A stretch of 64,000 nucleotides of DNA, taken from assembly GCA_015689735.1 (NCBI GenBank), contig WVSP01000001.1, positions 236,001 through 300,000 on the forward strand, in the 5' to 3' direction. The notes beneath the pieces are model-generated. The model saw only the letters and a list, made by a program, of their open reading frames with translations, searched no databases and was not told the origin of the DNA. Position numbers and translations under genes: made by a program. This DNA is from Rhodobacterales bacterium LSUCC0031. GTDB taxonomy: Bacteria > Pseudomonadota > Alphaproteobacteria > Rhodobacterales > Rhodobacteraceae. Within the stretch, counting starts at the first letter, position 1, and every line of letters starts with the position of its first letter. Positions 13,675-23,046 of the stretch are shown here, one piece after another.

Positions 13675-16600
13675 ATGCGTTTCACCCGGCTACGCCTCAA
13701 TGGCTTCAAGAGCTTCGTCGATCCGACCGATCTGATCATTCAGGACGGTCTGACAGGCGTGGTCGGCCCCAATGGCTGCGGCAAATCCAATCTTCTGGAA
13801 GCCTTGCGTTGGGTCATGGGTGAGAACCGCCCCACCGCCATGCGTGGCGAGGGGATGGAGGATGTGATCTTCAACGGTGCCGCCACCCGTGGCGCGCGCA
13901 ATTTCGCCGAAGTGGTCCTGCAACTCGATAATAGCGCGCGATTGGCCCCTGCGGGGTTCAATGACGAGGATACGATCGACATTACCCGCCGCATCACCCG
14001 CGATGCGGGTTCGGCCTACAAGCTTAACGGCAAAGATGTGCGCGCGCGCGATGTGCAAATGCTGTTTGCCGATGCCTCGACCGGGGCGCATTCACCTGCG
14101 CTGGTCCGGCAAGGGCAGATTGCCGAGCTGATCAATGCCCGCCCCAAGGCGCGCCGCCGTATTCTCGAGGAAGCTGCCGGAATTTCTGGCCTGTACCAGC
14201 GCCGCCACGAGGCGGAGTTAAAGCTGAAAGGCGCCGAGGCCAATCTGGCCCGTGTCGAAGATGTGCTCGAGCAGCTTGCCACCCAGCTTGCCACCCTTGC
14301 CCGTCAGGCACGCCAAGCAAGCCGTTACCGCGAGATCGGGGCCGATCTGCGGCAGGCCGAGGGGCTCTTGCTGTGGCTGCGTTGGGGCGATGCGCAGCAA
14401 GGCGTTTTGCGGGCCGATGCGATCTTGCGCGCAGCGCTGTCCACCGCCGCCCAAGCCGAGGGTAACGCGCTGCAAGCTGCCGCCGCCCGCGAAAAGGCCG
14501 AGGCTGCACTCCCCCCCCTGCGCGAAGAGGAGGCAATCGCCGGTGCGATCCTGCAACGGCTGACACTCGAGCGCGATGGCCTCGACGGCGAGATTACGCG
14601 CGCAATCGAAGCAGTCAGCGCCCTTGAAGGGCGCATTGAACAGCTTGCGCACGACATTGCCCGCGAAGGGGCGCTGAATGCCGATGCCGGTGAGACCATC
14701 GCCCGGCTCGAGGATGAGCGCGCCACACTGTTGGCCGAGGGCGAAGGGCATGATGACCGCTTGGCCATGGCGTTCGCCGCCGCTGAAGAGGGTGCAGCGG
14801 TGTTGCGCGCCCGCGAGCAGGATTTGGCCGAAGCCACGGAAGAGGCCGCACGCCTGTCCGCCCGCCATCAATCGGCCGATCGTCGCGTCCATGACGCACA
14901 AAAGGCCCGTGCGCGCCATGCTACCGAGGCGGAAACCGCCGCTCGCCAAGCCGAAGAGGCCGATACGCGGCTATCGGCTGTCGCACGCGATGTTACCGCG
15001 GCCGATGAGGCGCTAGCGGCAGCACGCGATCTTGCCGCGCGCGCCGAGGAAATCCTGACCGAGACCGAAATGGCTCGCAGCGACGCCCAGAGCGCCGAGG
15101 CCGAGGCCCGCGCCGCCCGCGCCGATGCCGAAGGCCGTGCCGGCACCCTTGAGGCCGAAGTCACCGCGCTTAATCGTCTGCTTGCCCGTGAGCGGGGGCA
15201 GGGTGATCAGATCCTTGATGCGATTACGGTTGAAAAAGGCTATGAGGCGGCGCTTGGCGCAGCGCTGTCAGATGATCTGAAAACCGGGGAAGCCAAGATC
15301 GCGGGCGCCTCTGGCTGGAGTGCGCTTGCCCCCTACGCCACCCCTGCGCCCCTGCCCAACGGTGCGCGCCCGATTGCTGGTATGGTGCAAGCCCCGGCGC
15401 TTTTGGCACGGCGTCTGTCGCAGATCGGCCTCATTGATCGTGCCGATGGGCCACGCTTGCAGCCGTTGTTGCAGCCCGGCCAACGATTGGTCAGCCGCGA
15501 AGGCGATCTGTGGCGTTGGGACGGTTTCGCCGTTGCCGCGGCGGATGCCGTATCATCGGCGGCCCGCAGGCTTGAGCAGGTCAACCGCCTCACCGAGCTG
15601 CGCGCCGAAGCGGTTGACGCCGCCGCCAAGGCGGCAGGCACGCGCTCTGCCCATGAGATGTTGGCGACACGGCTTGCGGAACTGACCGAAGCTGACCGCG
15701 CCGCGCGCGCCGCACGTCGCGATGCCGACACGAGGCTGGCTGATGCCTCGCGTCTGCTGAGTAAGGCCGAAGCCGAGCGCAGCGTTTTGCAGGGCAAGCT
15801 TGAAACCTTGCAAGCGGCGGCTGCGCGTCATGCCGATGAAGCGCGCGCCGCCCAGACCGAGCTTTCCCGCGCCGAGGGCGCAAAGGCCGAATTGGAAGAT
15901 CTCGACGCTGCCAAGGCTCGGCTCGATGATATCCGCACCACCGTCGAAGCCGCGCGCATGACTATGCTTGCGCGGCGCACTGCCCATGACGAGATCAAGC
16001 GCGAGGGTGAGCGCCGCACCGCGCGGATTGCCAAGATCGCCGAGGAAATCGGCGGCTGGCGCAAGCGTTTGGACAGCGCCGCCGGGCGCCTCGCCGAGCT
16101 AGAGGCCCGCAAAGTCGAGGCCGAGAGCAAGCTGTCGCTTGCGCGTGGAAAACCCGATGAGCTGGCCGCGGCCCGTTCCGGCCTCGCCGCCAAGATTGCC
16201 ACGGCCGAAGCGCGCAAGGCGGCGGCCAGTGATGCGCTTTCCCATGCAGAAGGCGTGTTGCGCAGTGCGATCACCGCCGAGCGCGACGCCGAGCGTGCCG
16301 CATCCGAGGCCCGCGAGGGGCGGGCCGCCGCCGAGGCGCGGCGCGACGCCGCCCAGGAAGGTGTCGCCGCGGCCACGCAGCGTATCGCGGAGGAAATGGA
16401 AACAACCCCGGACTCGCTGCGCGAAAGTCTTGGCGATTTGCCCGACCCCTTGCCGCCCTCCGATCAGATCGAAGCCGAGGTGCAACGCCTGCGCCGGCAA
16501 CGCGAAGCGCTGGGCGCGGTCAACCTGCGCGCCGAGGAAGACGCGCGCGAAGTGCAAGCCGAACATGATGCGCTCGCTGCGGAAAAGACCGATCTGGAAC

Positions 16601-17130
16601 AGGCCATCGCCAAGCTGCGCACAGGGATTGCCAGCCTCAACCGTGAAGGGCGCGAGCGCTTGCTGAAAGCGTTCGACGAGGTGAACACGAATTTCGCCAA
16701 GCTTTTCACCCATCTTTTCGGCGGTGGTGAGGCGCGCTTGGTGCTGGTCGAAAGCGACGATCCGCTCGAAGCCGGCCTCGAGATCTTGTGTCAGCCGCCG
16801 GGCAAGAAATTGTCCACGCTCTCGCTTTTGTCGGGCGGAGAGCAGACCTTGACAGCGATGGCGCTGATCTTTGCGGTCTTTCTTGCCAACCCCGCGCCGA
16901 TTTGTGTGCTCGACGAAGTGGACGCGCCGCTTGACGACGCCAACGTCACCCGTTTTTGTGACCTTCTCGACGAGATGACGCGCCAGACCGCGACGCGCTT
17001 TCTCGTCATCACCCACCACGCCGTGACGATGGCGCGGATGGATCGGCTGTTCGGCGTCACGATGGTCGAACAGGGGGTCAGCCAGCTTGTCTCGGTCGAT
17101 CTGAAAAAGGCCGAGCAGCTGGTGGCCTAA
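13675..17130 (+). CDS. smc: Chromosome segregation protein SMC
   Basis: An 1151-aa ATPase that compacts and segregates the chromosome with ScpA/ScpB. Walker A is GPNGCGKSN (residues 31-39). Two long Ala/Glu/Arg-rich coiled-coil arms flank a hinge at about 500-660. The C-terminal head has the signature LSGGEQTL (from 1052), Walker B ICVLDEVDAP (from 1076) and the H-loop VITHHAVTM. The start ATG 13675 (MRFTRLRLNGFKSF) has AAAGGGGG just upstream and matches the family N-terminus. ScpA and ScpB are not in the window. Length is typical for alphaproteobacterial SMC. Confidence 0.98.
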   Translation: MRFTRLRLNGFKSFVDPTDLIIQDGLTGVVGPNGCGKSNLLEALRWVMGENRPTAMRGEGMEDVIFNGAATRGARNFAEVVLQLDNSARLAPAGFNDEDTIDITRRITRDAGSAYKLNGKDVRARDVQMLFADASTGAHSPALVRQGQIAELINARPKARRRILEEAAGISGLYQRRHEAELKLKGAEANLARVEDVLEQLATQLATLARQARQASRYREIGADLRQAEGLLLWLRWGDAQQGVLRADAILRAALSTAAQAEGNALQAAAAREKAEAALPPLREEEAIAGAILQRLTLERDGLDGEITRAIEAVSALEGRIEQLAHDIAREGALNADAGETIARLEDERATLLAEGEGHDDRLAMAFAAAEEGAAVLRAREQDLAEATEEAARLSARHQSADRRVHDAQKARARHATEAETAARQAEEADTRLSAVARDVTAADEALAAARDLAARAEEILTETEMARSDAQSAEAEARAARADAEGRAGTLEAEVTALNRLLARERGQGDQILDAITVEKGYEAALGAALSDDLKTGEAKIAGASGWSALAPYATPAPLPNGARPIAGMVQAPALLARRLSQIGLIDRADGPRLQPLLQPGQRLVSREGDLWRWDGFAVAAADAVSSAARRLEQVNRLTELRAEAVDAAAKAAGTRSAHEMLATRLAELTEADRAARAARRDADTRLADASRLLSKAEAERSVLQGKLETLQAAAARHADEARAAQTELSRAEGAKAELEDLDAAKARLDDIRTTVEAARMTMLARRTAHDEIKREGERRTARIAKIAEEIGGWRKRLDSAAGRLAELEARKVEAESKLSLARGKPDELAAARSGLAAKIATAEARKAAASDALSHAEGVLRSAITAERDAERAASEAREGRAAAEARRDAAQEGVAAATQRIAEEMETTPDSLRESLGDLPDPLPPSDQIEAEVQRLRRQREALGAVNLRAEEDAREVQAEHDALAAEKTDLEQAIAKLRTGIASLNREGRERLLKAFDEVNTNFAKLFTHLFGGGEARLVLVESDDPLEAGLEILCQPPGKKLSTLSLLSGGEQTLTAMALIFAVFLANPAPICVLDEVDAPLDDANVTRFCDLLDEMTRQTATRFLVITHHAVTMARMDRLFGVTMVEQGVSQLVSVDLKKAEQLVA

Positions 17131-17190
17131 AACCCGACCGCCGGCCCAAGTATGCTCGCGGCATTTTCGCCGCGCTGAACCCACACCACC

Positions 17191-18369
17191 CTAAAGCGCG
17201 TTCAAAAGCGCGCGTGTGGGCCATGCATCGGCGGGCAGGCCAAGGCGCTGTTGTTCGGTCCGCACGGCTGCGCGGGTGCGCGCGCCGAGGATGCCTGTCG
17301 TGCCGCCCACATCATGGCCGCGCGCCTCAAGCTTGCGCTGTAATGCCTGCATCTCCTCGCGCGATAGGCCGGGTTCCGGGGTGCGCGCATCAAAGACTGG
17401 CGCCCCTTCAAGCCGTGTCGCGAAATAGGCGGCAGTCAGCACATAGGTGAAACTTTGGTTCCATTCGAACAGTACACTGAAATTCGGATAGGCCAGAAAC
17501 GCTGGGCCAAAACGCCCCTCGGGTAAGATGACCGAAGCGGCGGCATTTTGCATGGGCAATTGGCCATCGCGAGCGCGCACGCCCAAACCCGCCCATGTCG
17601 AAACGGGTTTGGTGGTGTGGATGCCGGTGTCGAACCAATCCAGGTCATGTGGGATCGTGATCTCGACCAGCCACGGCTCGTCTGGGCGCCAGCCAAGCGA
17701 GGACAGGATATTGGCCCCCGACAACAGCGCATCGGCGGCCGAGGTCTGGAGGCTGATATGCCCGTCACCATCACCATCTACGGCATGGTTGACGATATCG
17801 GCAGGCAACATCTGGACCATCCCGATCTCGCCCGCCCACGCCCCCTGGGTCGTCACCGGGTCGAAATCACCACGTGTGAACAGCTCAAGCGCGGCAAACA
17901 CCTCGGGGCGGAACAAGTCGGGGCGGCGGCAATCATGGGCCAAGGTCACGAGGCTATCGAGGGTGTTAAAGTCACCTTGAAAGGCGCCGAAATCGGTTTC
18001 GAACGCCCAAAAGGCCAGCAAGATACCGCGGCTGACACCAAAGCGGCGCTCGACCTCGTCAAAGATGGCGCTGTGTCGCTCGGCGTTGCGGCGGCCATTG
18101 TCGATGCGGTTCTGGCTGATCAGACGGCGCGAGAACTCGGTGAAGGGCAGGGTAAAGACACCTTGCCGTCGGTCGGCATCGAGCGTGCGCTGGTCGAAAT
18201 CGGCATGGCGAAAAAAGGTGTCGATCGTATCGCGGTCGTAGCCGCGCTGTGCCGCCTCGATCCGAAGGGCTTGTACGAACTGGCCGAAATCGCCGCCACA
18301 TTGCTGGGCCAAGGCGTTCCCTGTTGACAGGCCAAGTACACAGCAGCCTACCAAAACATTCCGCCACAT
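17191..18369 (-). CDS. Lytic murein transglycosylase, MltB type, with C-terminal peptidoglycan-binding domain
   Basis: A 392-aa secreted enzyme. The signal peptide ends near GNALA-QQ. The MltB/SltB-like catalytic domain (about residues 25-310) carries the catalytic glutamate in FWAFETDFG (Glu124) and the family motifs AWAGEIGMVQMLP and DGDGDGHISL. A PG_binding_1 domain follows at about 330-390. Such enzymes cleave glycan strands to 1,6-anhydromuropeptides in the periplasm. There is no lipobox, so it is probably soluble. A second MltB-type gene lies at 30123-31472. It is convergent with smc, with a 60-base gap. Confidence 0.93.
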   Translation of the reverse strand: MWRNVLVGCCVLGLSTGNALAQQCGGDFGQFVQALRIEAAQRGYDRDTIDTFFRHADFDQRTLDADRRQGVFTLPFTEFSRRLISQNRIDNGRRNAERHSAIFDEVERRFGVSRGILLAFWAFETDFGAFQGDFNTLDSLVTLAHDCRRPDLFRPEVFAALELFTRGDFDPVTTQGAWAGEIGMVQMLPADIVNHAVDGDGDGHISLQTSAADALLSGANILSSLGWRPDEPWLVEITIPHDLDWFDTGIHTTKPVSTWAGLGVRARDGQLPMQNAAASVILPEGRFGPAFLAYPNFSVLFEWNQSFTYVLTAAYFATRLEGAPVFDARTPEPGLSREEMQALQRKLEARGHDVGGTTGILGARTRAAVRTEQQRLGLPADAWPTRALLNAL

Positions 18370-18446
18370 TGCGACATACCTCTCGCTGACAACACGCTAT
18401 TGCGTACCCTAGCAGGGATCGTTAGGGCTGCAAGTATGGGGCGCGT

Positions 18447-18998
18447 TTAGGGGCTGGTCGCGCGCCGGCGTTGGCGAAAAGTCGCGGCTTTTGCGCGGTT
18501 GCCGCAGCGCGACATCGCGCACCAGCGCCGCCCTGGACCGCGCCCATTGTCAATGAACAGATGTGTGCAGCGCTGACATTCGCGCAAGCGGCCCAAATCA
18601 TCGGCGCGCAAAAGGTCAAGCAGTGACAGGGCTAATTGATCATGGATACCGCCAAGCGGGCCGGCGCTGACCCCGAACCGCCCTGCCGTGAATTGTAGCC
18701 GCGCATCTTGGACCGCCGCCTTGATCGCGGTTTCCAGCATCAAGGCTTCTTCGCGGTCAGGTGTTTGCGCGGCCGCAACAGCCGACAAAACCGCATAGGC
18801 CGCCTCGCGCAGGAGCAGTAGGGATTGCACCTGCCCACGGTCCGGCACCGGCTGTGTCGCTTCGATCAAACCTGCTCCGACAAGCACATGATGCAGCGCC
18901 CCGGCATCGCGAAAGCTGTTTTTGTGCCGTTGCTTGCCGTCATCGCAAACCGTGTTGAGGAAATGCAGGATCGGATGACCCAGATGGGTCGCAGTCAT
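18447..18998 (-). CDS. CGNR zinc-finger protein (ABATE domain), putative transcriptional regulator
   Basis: A 183-aa protein. The N-terminal half fits the ABATE domain (ILHFLNTVCDDG early, LLLLREAAYAVLSAV in the middle). The C-terminal CGNR zinc finger shows as CQRCTHLFIDN and CAMSRCGNRAKAATFRQR. The family has been proposed to contain stress-induced DNA-binding regulators; its targets are unknown. It is a single gene on the minus strand, divergent from the small protein at 19187 across 188 bases that must contain both promoters. Function beyond 'likely DNA-binding' is not supported. Confidence 0.88.
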   Translation of the reverse strand: MTATHLGHPILHFLNTVCDDGKQRHKNSFRDAGALHHVLVGAGLIEATQPVPDRGQVQSLLLLREAAYAVLSAVAAAQTPDREEALMLETAIKAAVQDARLQFTAGRFGVSAGPLGGIHDQLALSLLDLLRADDLGRLRECQRCTHLFIDNGRGPGRRWCAMSRCGNRAKAATFRQRRRATSP

Positions 18999-19186
18999 TG
19001 CGGCACCTATGCGTGTTTGGGTAGGACATGGCCTGCTGTGCCGCCAGCATGGGGCCTTGGTGCGCCCGCGTCCAGAGGGGGATGTGGCTGAAGCGTGACG
19101 TTTGCAGGTGCAGCATATTCAAATCATTGACTAAATTACGGCGCACACCATCTTATCCACAAGTGCAATCCCGGAAGGACAAAGAA

Positions 19187-19540
19187 ATGTCGAGCTTCCT
19201 ACCGCAATCGGTGCGTGATGAACTGGCCGCAGCACAAAAATCGGCGCGCCGCCGCCGCGCGACCCGCGTCGTGCATATCGGCGACGAAGCTTTTCCGATC
19301 CTCGACATGACCGAAAATGGGTTTTCAGTTGATGCGTCCGATGCGCCGCGTTTGCGTGGCTTGATCGACATCTATGATGGCGCTCGTCACATTTATCAGG
19401 CGTTGATCGTCGCTTCTGAGCAGCAGGGCGATGTGATGCGCTATGAGTTCAAACGAAATACGGCGGCGACCACGACCGCCCCCGTCGATTTCGAAACGTA
19501 TGGGAACCAACCCGTGGCGCTTTTGACATATCGCGGGTAA
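19187..19540 (+). CDS. Conserved hypothetical protein (118 aa)
   Basis: A small soluble protein starting MSSFLPQSVRDELAAAQ. It has a basic patch (ARRRRATR), then a beta-rich stretch (VVHIGDEAFPILDMTENGFSV) and GLIDIYDGARHIYQALIV. The start at ATG 19187 is supported by GGAAGGA about 8 bases ahead. The basic patch before a beta barrel faintly recalls a PilZ domain, but the RxxxR...D/NxSxxG signature of c-di-GMP binding is not clear, so I do not assign it. I recall similar proteins in many Rhodobacteraceae without assigned function. It precedes the epimerase gene by about 60 bases and could be co-transcribed. Confidence 0.8.
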   Translation: MSSFLPQSVRDELAAAQKSARRRRATRVVHIGDEAFPILDMTENGFSVDASDAPRLRGLIDIYDGARHIYQALIVASEQQGDVMRYEFKRNTAATTTAPVDFETYGNQPVALLTYRG

Positions 19541-19602
19541 GCCGTTGTCTATCCGACGCGCCCCTGTGTGGTCAGGGTGCAATTGGACTGGGTTTGGTCA
19601 CC

Positions 19603-20565
19603 ATGATCACTGTCACCGCCGAGACATTCCGCTTGGCCGAGGCGTTTACCATCGCGCGTGGATCGCGCCTTGAAGCGCGGGTGCTTTGCGCGGCGATCGC
19701 AGATCAGGGGCATGTGGGCCGTGGTGAGGCGGTGCCGTACGCGCGCTACGGTGAAACCCACGAGAGCGTCTCCGCCCAGATCGCGTCGCTGCCTCTGGGG
19801 GTTGCGCGCGACCAGCTTCAGGTCGTGCTGCCGCCCGGTGCGGCGCGCAATGCCATCGATTGCGCCCTGTGGGATTTGGCTGCAAAGCAAGCGGGCCGCC
19901 GGGTCTGGGAATTGGCGGACCTGCCTGAACCCGGCCCTGTGCTGACCGCGTTCACCTTGTCGCTGGCCCCACCCGATGACATGCGCGCGGCCGCCATCCG
20001 CCATGCCCATCGTCCTTTGTTGAAGATCAAGCTTGGCACCCCCGCGGATATGCCACGGCTCGAAGCGGTGCGCCAAGGCGCGCCCAAGGCCCGGATCATC
20101 GTCGATGCAAACGAGGGGTGGACGCCCGAGATTTATGCCGATCTGGCCCCGCATCTTGTGCGCTTGGGCGTCGAACTGGTCGAGCAACCCTTACCCGCCG
20201 GTTCCGATGACATGCTGGCCGAGATCGCGCGGCCCTTGCCCGTTTGCGCCGATGAAAGCTGTCATGACCGTGCTAGCCTCTCCGCACTCAAGGGCAAATA
20301 CGACATGATCAACATCAAGCTCGACAAGTCCGGCGGCCTAACCGAGGCGCTGGCACTTCGCGATGCGGCGCGGATGATGGGCTTTGGCGTGATGGTTGGT
20401 TGCATGGTCGGCAGTTCGCTTGCCATGGCCCCCGCCGTGCTGGTGGCGCAGGGTGCAGATATTGTTGATCTTGACGGGCCGCTTTTGCTGGCAGAAGACC
20501 GAGCAACGCCTTTGGCTTACGACGCCGCCGGAGTTCATCCGCCGCGGCCAGAACTTTGGGGATGA
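19603..20565 (+). CDS. Enolase-superfamily dipeptide epimerase-like protein (L-Ala-D/L-Glu epimerase or DgcA type)
   Basis: A 320-aa enolase-superfamily enzyme. The two-lysine motif KIKLG (Lys141, Lys143), metal ligands Asp168 (VDAN), Glu194 (VEQP) and Asp217 (ADES), and the second catalytic lysine in NIKLDK are all present. This pattern fits L-Ala-D/L-Glu epimerases, which recycle murein dipeptides. Some similar proteins (DgcA) instead act on N-acetyl-D-glutamate in D-glutamate breakdown, usually beside a DUF1611 (DgcN) gene, which is absent here. The start is ATG 19603 (MITVTAETFRL), with no strong ribosome site; a TTG lies 9 bases upstream. It is followed after 7 bases by a D-amino-acid aminotransferase gene, which points to D-amino-acid metabolism. 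Confidence 0.85.
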   Translation: MITVTAETFRLAEAFTIARGSRLEARVLCAAIADQGHVGRGEAVPYARYGETHESVSAQIASLPLGVARDQLQVVLPPGAARNAIDCALWDLAAKQAGRRVWELADLPEPGPVLTAFTLSLAPPDDMRAAAIRHAHRPLLKIKLGTPADMPRLEAVRQGAPKARIIVDANEGWTPEIYADLAPHLVRLGVELVEQPLPAGSDDMLAEIARPLPVCADESCHDRASLSALKGKYDMINIKLDKSGGLTEALALRDAARMMGFGVMVGCMVGSSLAMAPAVLVAQGADIVDLDGPLLLAEDRATPLAYDAAGVHPPRPELWG

Positions 20566-20572
20566 TATCACG

Positions 20573-21427
20573 ATGACCCGCACCGTCTATGTGAACGGAG
20601 AATATTTGCCTGAGGCCGAGGCCAAGGTATCGATTTTTGACCGCGGTTTCCTGTTCGCCGATGGCGTTTACGAGGTGACAAGCGTGCTTGGCGGCAAGCT
20701 GATCGATTTCGCGGGGCATGCAAAACGCTTGCAGCGTTCGCTCAACGAACTTGAGATAGCCAATCCAGTGACCGAGGATGCGTTACTTGAGATCCACCGC
20801 GAATTGGTGCGGTTGAACGGGATCGAGGATGGGTTGATCTATCTCCAGATCACCCGTGGTGCCGCCGATCGCGACTTTGTCTATCCCAAGGATGCGACGC
20901 CCACCATCGTGCTGTTCACGCAAGCCAAGCCGGGGCTTGCTGATAGCCCCTTGGCCAAGACGGGGATGAAAGTCATCTCGATTGAGGATCAGCGCTGGGG
21001 TCGGCGCGACATCAAGACGGTGCAACTACTCTACCCCTCGATGGGCAAGATGATGGCCAAGGCGGCGGGCGCAGATGATGCGTGGATGGTCGAAGATGGC
21101 CATGTGACCGAAGGCACCTCGAACAACGCCTATATCGTCAAGGGCAACGCCATTATCACCCGGCATCTTGGCAACGAGATCTTGCACGGGATCACCCGTG
21201 CCGCTGTGCTGCGCTTTGCGCGCGAGGCACAGATGGTGGTCGAGGAGCGCCCCTTTACCGTCGATGAGGCCAAGGCGGCGGACGAGGCGTTCATTACCTC
21301 TGCCTCGGCCTTTGTCATGCCGGTGGTCGTCATGGATGGCCAGCCCATCGGTACAGGGCAGCCGGGCAATGTCACCGCGCGGCTGCGCGAGATCTATCTC
21401 GATGAGATGCGCAAGGCGGCGGTGTAA
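20573..21427 (+). CDS. D-amino-acid aminotransferase (PLP fold type IV)
   Basis: A 284-aa PLP enzyme of the class IV aminotransferase family. The PLP lysine is Lys148 in RRDIKTVQLL, Glu180 in VTEGTSNN is the conserved cofactor-contacting residue, and the N-terminus (YVNGEYLPEAEAKVSIFDRGFLFADGVYE, spanning residues 6-34) is typical. D-amino-acid transaminases exchange D-alanine and D-glutamate with 2-oxo acids. Branched-chain aminotransferases share the fold, but the length and the RRDIKT context favour the D-specific type. It starts 7 bases after the epimerase gene with GGGGA upstream, so the two form an operon. Together they could route murein-derived D-Glu or D-Ala into central metabolism. 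Confidence 0.88.
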   Translation: MTRTVYVNGEYLPEAEAKVSIFDRGFLFADGVYEVTSVLGGKLIDFAGHAKRLQRSLNELEIANPVTEDALLEIHRELVRLNGIEDGLIYLQITRGAADRDFVYPKDATPTIVLFTQAKPGLADSPLAKTGMKVISIEDQRWGRRDIKTVQLLYPSMGKMMAKAAGADDAWMVEDGHVTEGTSNNAYIVKGNAIITRHLGNEILHGITRAAVLRFAREAQMVVEERPFTVDEAKAADEAFITSASAFVMPVVVMDGQPIGTGQPGNVTARLREIYLDEMRKAAV

Positions 21428-21439
21428 CCCGCCGCCATT

Positions 21440-22843
21440 TTAGCTCGGAATGGTGGTGATGCTGGCCAAGAGCGCGGGCGACAGCACATTGCCTTGCAGG
21501 ATCACGAAGACGGTTCCGTTAATCACCACCTCGACATCTGTGCCGTTCGAAGCGGTCTGCAAGGTCAAGGTGGGGATGGCCGGGCTCTGGCCCTCGATCG
21601 TTGTGTCAATCGTCAGCCGGTCAATGGCCGGGTCGAAATCGGTGATGATGGCAGGCGATGCCGCTGACCCGTAGGCGCTGGCGATGGTGATGCTGTCAGC
21701 GCCTTCGCCGCCGGTGATCGTGGCATTCAGATCAGCCATAATCGTGTCATCTCCCACACCACCATCAAGGATCGCGCCGGCGCTTTCCCCCGATGCGGGA
21801 TCAGTTCTTGCGATCAGGACATCATCGCCTGCATAGCCCATCAGCATGTCGCCGACCCCATCGGTTTCGAGCGTATCATTGCCCGCCCCGCCAATCAGCC
21901 GGTCAATGCCCGATAGGTCGGTCAAGACATCGGCACCATCGCCACCGGAAAGGGTGTCGTCACCCATCCCGCCGGTCAGCGTATCGGCCCCATCGCCCCC
22001 ATCGAGGGTGTCATTGCCATTGCCGCCTTGCAGCCGATCGTCTTGGGCGCCGCCCAAGAGCGTGTCATTGCCCATGCCCCCGTCAAGGAAATCGGCGCCA
22101 ACGCCGCCGTCAAGCAGATCGTTGCCATCGTCGCCGCGCAGCTGGTCGGCGCCCGCTTGGCCGAAGAGCTGGTCATTGCCATCACCGCCGCGCAGCGTGT
22201 CAGCGCCATTTCCGCCGGTGAGCGTATCGACGCCATCGCCGCCAAGCAGGCGATCATCCCCTTCGCCGCCGCCGAGCAGATCGTTTTGATCGCCGCCCGA
22301 CAGCGTATCATTGCCGGCCCCGCCAAAAAGGCTGTCGGTGCCGAAGCCGCCATCGAGATTGTCGTTGCCGCCACCACCTGTCAGCTGGTCGGCACCGACG
22401 CCGCCAAAAAGATTGTCATTGGCGCTGCCGCCCTCCATCGTGTCATCGCCTGTGCCGCCATAGGCGGTGGCGCGGGCGGTCTCGACTGAGAGCATGTCGT
22501 TGCCCGCGCCCAGATAGGCAGAGAGCGTGCCGCTTTCCATGGTAACTTCATCATCGCCCTCGCCGCCAAAGATCGTGGCTTGCCCATGCTGGACACCGCC
22601 GGCGTCATCGCCATCGCCAAGCCGGATCAGCAGGTCCTGTTGCCCGAGCGCGACAATCGTGTCGTCACCGGCCAAGGCGTTGATCGTGCTCAGATCGCTG
22701 GTGCTCAGGATCAGCTGGTCGTCATTCGGGGTCAGGGTGCGCGTGTCGTCGTCGGCGCTATCGCCTTTATCATCATTCGTATCGAGAAGCGTTGTGATCG
22801 ATACCCCGGCAAGGAGCAAAAACAACCAACCCAGCATGACCAT
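21440..22843 (-). CDS. Membrane-anchored RTX calcium-binding protein
   Basis: A 467-aa, strongly acidic protein. It begins with a hydrophobic helix ([18 protein letters not shown]) followed by an Asp-rich linker. Some 15-20 RTX nonapeptides then fill about residues 50-330 ([33 protein letters not shown]). The C-terminal ~70 residues ([15 protein letters not shown] and onward) form the usual cap. Unlike classical type I substrates it has an N-terminal anchor or uncleaved signal, so the repeats may stay attached to the inner membrane facing the periplasm, or be released. Start is ATG 22843 or ATG 22837; AAGGG lies 4 or 10 bases ahead. Function is unknown. It is convergent with the aminotransferase gene (12-base gap). 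Confidence 0.88.
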   Translation of the reverse strand: MVMLGWLFLLLAGVSITTLLDTNDDKGDSADDDTRTLTPNDDQLILSTSDLSTINALAGDDTIVALGQQDLLIRLGDGDDAGGVQHGQATIFGGEGDDEVTMESGTLSAYLGAGNDMLSVETARATAYGGTGDDTMEGGSANDNLFGGVGADQLTGGGGNDNLDGGFGTDSLFGGAGNDTLSGGDQNDLLGGGEGDDRLLGGDGVDTLTGGNGADTLRGGDGNDQLFGQAGADQLRGDDGNDLLDGGVGADFLDGGMGNDTLLGGAQDDRLQGGNGNDTLDGGDGADTLTGGMGDDTLSGGDGADVLTDLSGIDRLIGGAGNDTLETDGVGDMLMGYAGDDVLIARTDPASGESAGAILDGGVGDDTIMADLNATITGGEGADSITIASAYGSAASPAIITDFDPAIDRLTIDTTIEGQSPAIPTLTLQTASNGTDVEVVINGTVFVILQGNVLSPALLASITTIPS

Positions 22844-23002
22844 TTACCCTTCGTACGCGTGACACATGATCGACCGACACCACGATATCGCGCCACGGAT
22901 GTGGGGCGAATCGTCAAGAAAGTTAACAATATTTTGACCAGTATCGATAGTGGCAAAGGTTGGGCTTAACCTGTTATATTTTCATCAATTTATTGCATTT
23001 AT

Positions 23003-23033
23003 CCCGATTGTTCTTGCAAGGTGAACAATCGGG
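23003..23033. terminator. Perfect 11-bp stem-loop downstream of imuB
   Basis: CCCGATTGTTC (23003-23013) and GAACAATCGGG (23023-23033) are perfect reverse complements around a 9-base loop. It lies 14 bases beyond the imuB stop on the minus strand. No U-run follows on either strand, although the sequence after it on the minus strand is AT-rich. It is most likely a terminator-like hairpin; an operator is also possible. Confidence 0.55.
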
Positions 23034-23046
23034 GAGGGGCTTGGCG

